Shown one piece after another: positions 4,689 through 5,779 of a stretch of 5,779 bases of DNA. Below the pieces are notes generated by a model that was given only the letters and a program-made list of their open reading frames with translations, was not told the origin of the DNA and searched no databases. The translations under genes and the position numbers were made by a program. The stretch is from JAFGPS01 sp964570855 (GTDB lineage: Bacteria > Planctomycetota > Phycisphaerae > Sedimentisphaerales > Anaerobacaceae), in assembly GCA_964570855.1 (NCBI GenBank), contig CAZMZR010000146.1, positions 1 to 5,779 on the forward strand, read 5' to 3'. The first letter of the stretch is position 1. Every line of letters begins with the position of its first letter.

Positions 4689-5387
4689 TTAATCTGTGGT
4701 ACTTGTGCCAGAGGTATCTGTGGTTGGGAAATTAAGTGATGCGAATTGGCCGTGATATTTTTTGGCGGCTTTGTCGTATGCCTTTGCAGCGGCCAACTCA
4801 TCGGTGAAATAGCCAAGGTGGTAGGATTTGTTATCGCATGAGATTTGGGCCGCCCATTTTTTACATCTTTTATTCCAGTGGACTCCTTTGTATCTTGAAG
4901 TTTTGTGACGACTGCTGCGCAGGTTACGGCAGTTCTCGGCGAACGTGCAGATGCGCAGATTTTCCTTTCGATTGTTCAGGCCGTTATGGTCGATGTGGTC
5001 CACAACCAGATGGTCCGGGGCATTCATTATCTCGCGGTGCATCTTGATACTTTTGCCGTTTTCTTTGCGAACGGCGTAGCAATTTTTATCCGTACCCTCA
5101 GCGAACCATGTATATCGGCTCAGCCGCGGATAATCTTCCGCATCGACGATAGCGAACAGCCCGCGGGTCAGAGGAATCCGCCTCGGCGATCGGCTTTTCT
5201 TATCGGCGACTCGTGACGGATAGAAGTTGGCACATCGGCCACGGAGAGGGCGGACATTCCATCTGCCTTCGGAGCCTTTTTTCTGCCTACATATAAGAGC
5301 GGCCCTGCCGGAACCGACAGCAAAAGTGGAAAAGCAGCAGTTGTCGCACCTGGGTTTGGCCGTCCTGTGAATTTTTTCGCCAGTCAT
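4689..5387 (-). CDS. HNH endonuclease with AP2 DNA-binding domain (homing-type)
   Basis: The product is 232 residues. GGAG (complement of 5393-5396), part of a GGGGGAG run, is 5 nt before the ATG at 5387. Domains in order: an N-terminal cysteine cluster (C14, C17, C18, C33, C52, with RCANFYPSR at 51-59), possibly a metal-binding knuckle; an HNH nuclease with RIPLTRGLFAIVDAEDY (70-86), MHREIM (116-121, H117) and VDHIDHNGLNNRKENLR (129-145, catalytic H131 region); and an AP2 DNA-binding domain with RYKGVHWNKRCKKWAAQI (165-182), YHLGYFTDELAAAKAYDKAA (189-208) and HGQFASLNFP (212-221). HNH-AP2 proteins are regarded as selfish homing endonucleases that cut at one site and spread by repair. The gene is alone on its strand between noncoding flanks, as expected for such an element, and appears more GC-rich than the genes to its left. 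TTGACT at 5472-5477 (complement) has no convincing -10 partner. Confidence 0.9.
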   Translation of the reverse strand: MTGEKIHRTAKPRCDNCCFSTFAVGSGRAALICRQKKGSEGRWNVRPLRGRCANFYPSRVADKKSRSPRRIPLTRGLFAIVDAEDYPRLSRYTWFAEGTDKNCYAVRKENGKSIKMHREIMNAPDHLVVDHIDHNGLNNRKENLRICTFAENCRNLRSSRHKTSRYKGVHWNKRCKKWAAQISCDNKSYHLGYFTDELAAAKAYDKAAKKYHGQFASLNFPTTDTSGTSTTD

Positions 5388-5559
5388 AAGGTCTCCCCCC
5401 TGCCGGGAAACTTAAGTATGATAAATTGCAGTGTTTATGCTAAAAACTATATGTCATTTTGAAATGTATAAAGTCAATATTCAATTTTGGGGTATTATAC
5501 CATAAAAGGTGGGATTTTTCAAGTAAATTTTCGTCGAAGTTAACAGATATACATTGGCA

Positions 5560-5588
5560 TTGACGCAAAGGGCAGGAGCTGATAAAAT
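5560..5588 (+). promoter_or_regulatory. Sigma-70 promoter of tRNA-His
   Basis: TTGACG (5560-5565) and TAAAAT (5583-5588) are separated by 17 bp and match the housekeeping consensus at 5/6 each. Transcription would start near 5595, about 20 nt before the tRNA, as is normal for a tRNA gene. Confidence 0.7.
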
Positions 5589-5615
5589 GGCCGCTTTTGG
5601 TGGGTAGAAAATTGC

Positions 5616-5690
<75 letters not shown>

Positions 5691-5697
5691 CTTTTAT

Positions 5698-5726
5698 AAC
5701 TGCCGGTAACGGTTCGGCGGTTTAGT
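5698..5726 (+). terminator. Possible terminator of the tRNA-His transcript
   Basis: AACTGCCG (5698-5705) pairs with CGGCGGTT (5715-5722), 8 bp with one T-G wobble, around a 9-nt loop. It begins 8 nt after the tRNA and is followed by TAGTT. The stem is good but the T-tract is poor, so it may also serve as a processing signal. Confidence 0.45.
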
Positions 5727-5779
5727 TACAGCGATACTAATCACTCCTGAGATGGCGGGATTGTAATATCAACTTCGTT

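Noticed and set aside
4534..4696. Inverted pairs AAGCGGAT/ATCCGCTT and CAGATTAAA/TTTAATCTG as ends of a mobile element
   Set aside because: The two pairs are in the wrong order to form one continuous terminal inverted repeat, and the right pair overlaps the HNH-AP2 stop region.
4905..5216. Forward 103-codon ORF
   Set aside because: It lies wholly antisense to the HNH-AP2 gene, whose domains are unmistakable.

Overview
The window comes from an uncultured-type bacterium that uses the standard code and clear Shine-Dalgarno sequences (AAGGGG, AGAGGAG, TAGGAG, GGGGAG). The lineage cannot be fixed from 5.8 kb. HNH-AP2 genes, intergenic repeats of the TCATTCCGAGC...GAGGAATCT type, and AT-rich intergenic stretches containing short degenerate repeats are, from memory, common in metagenomic Planctomycetota, Omnitrophota and candidate-phylum genomes; this is a weak inference. 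The region looks like accessory DNA: small genes, two HNH-type proteins, a regulator/protease pair, and several repeat-bearing intergenic stretches.

Layout. 1-255: a strong intrinsic terminator of a gene lying to the left, a degenerate dispersed repeat, and a putative promoter. 286-495: a 69-residue DUF4405-like membrane protein. 496-941: mostly noncoding, with a perfect 12-bp inverted repeat and one doubtful reverse-strand small membrane ORF. 942-1981: a two-gene overlapping operon coding for a SAM-dependent methyltransferase and a three-helix membrane protein. 2096-3318 (reverse strand): an XRE repressor followed by an ImmA/IrrE metallopeptidase, joined by an ATGA overlap and converging on the methyltransferase operon. 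3319-3787: an AT-rich divergent control region with a 13-bp palindrome near the XRE promoter and a repeated TTGTGAC box. 3788-3928: a 46-residue basic protein of a widespread undescribed small family. 4031-4303: a small HNH-like protein whose apparent original start is cut off by an in-frame TAA at codon 5. 4304-4688: noncoding, with a perfect 28-bp palindrome and several degenerate direct repeats. 4689-5387 (reverse strand): an HNH endonuclease with an AP2 DNA-binding domain. 5560-5726: a tRNA-His with a good promoter and a possible terminator.

How the genes may fit together. XRE plus ImmA is a known repress-and-cleave switch: the repressor holds down a target promoter until the protease removes it. 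No other regulator is visible here, so its targets could be its own promoter, the facing 3788 gene, or genes outside the window. The methyltransferase/membrane-protein pair next to this switch is the best candidate for an uncharacterised module, although nothing in the sequence proves a defence role. The two HNH proteins and the palindromes suggest repeated insertion of small selfish elements. No integrase, transposase, CRISPR array or clear attachment-site duplication was seen.
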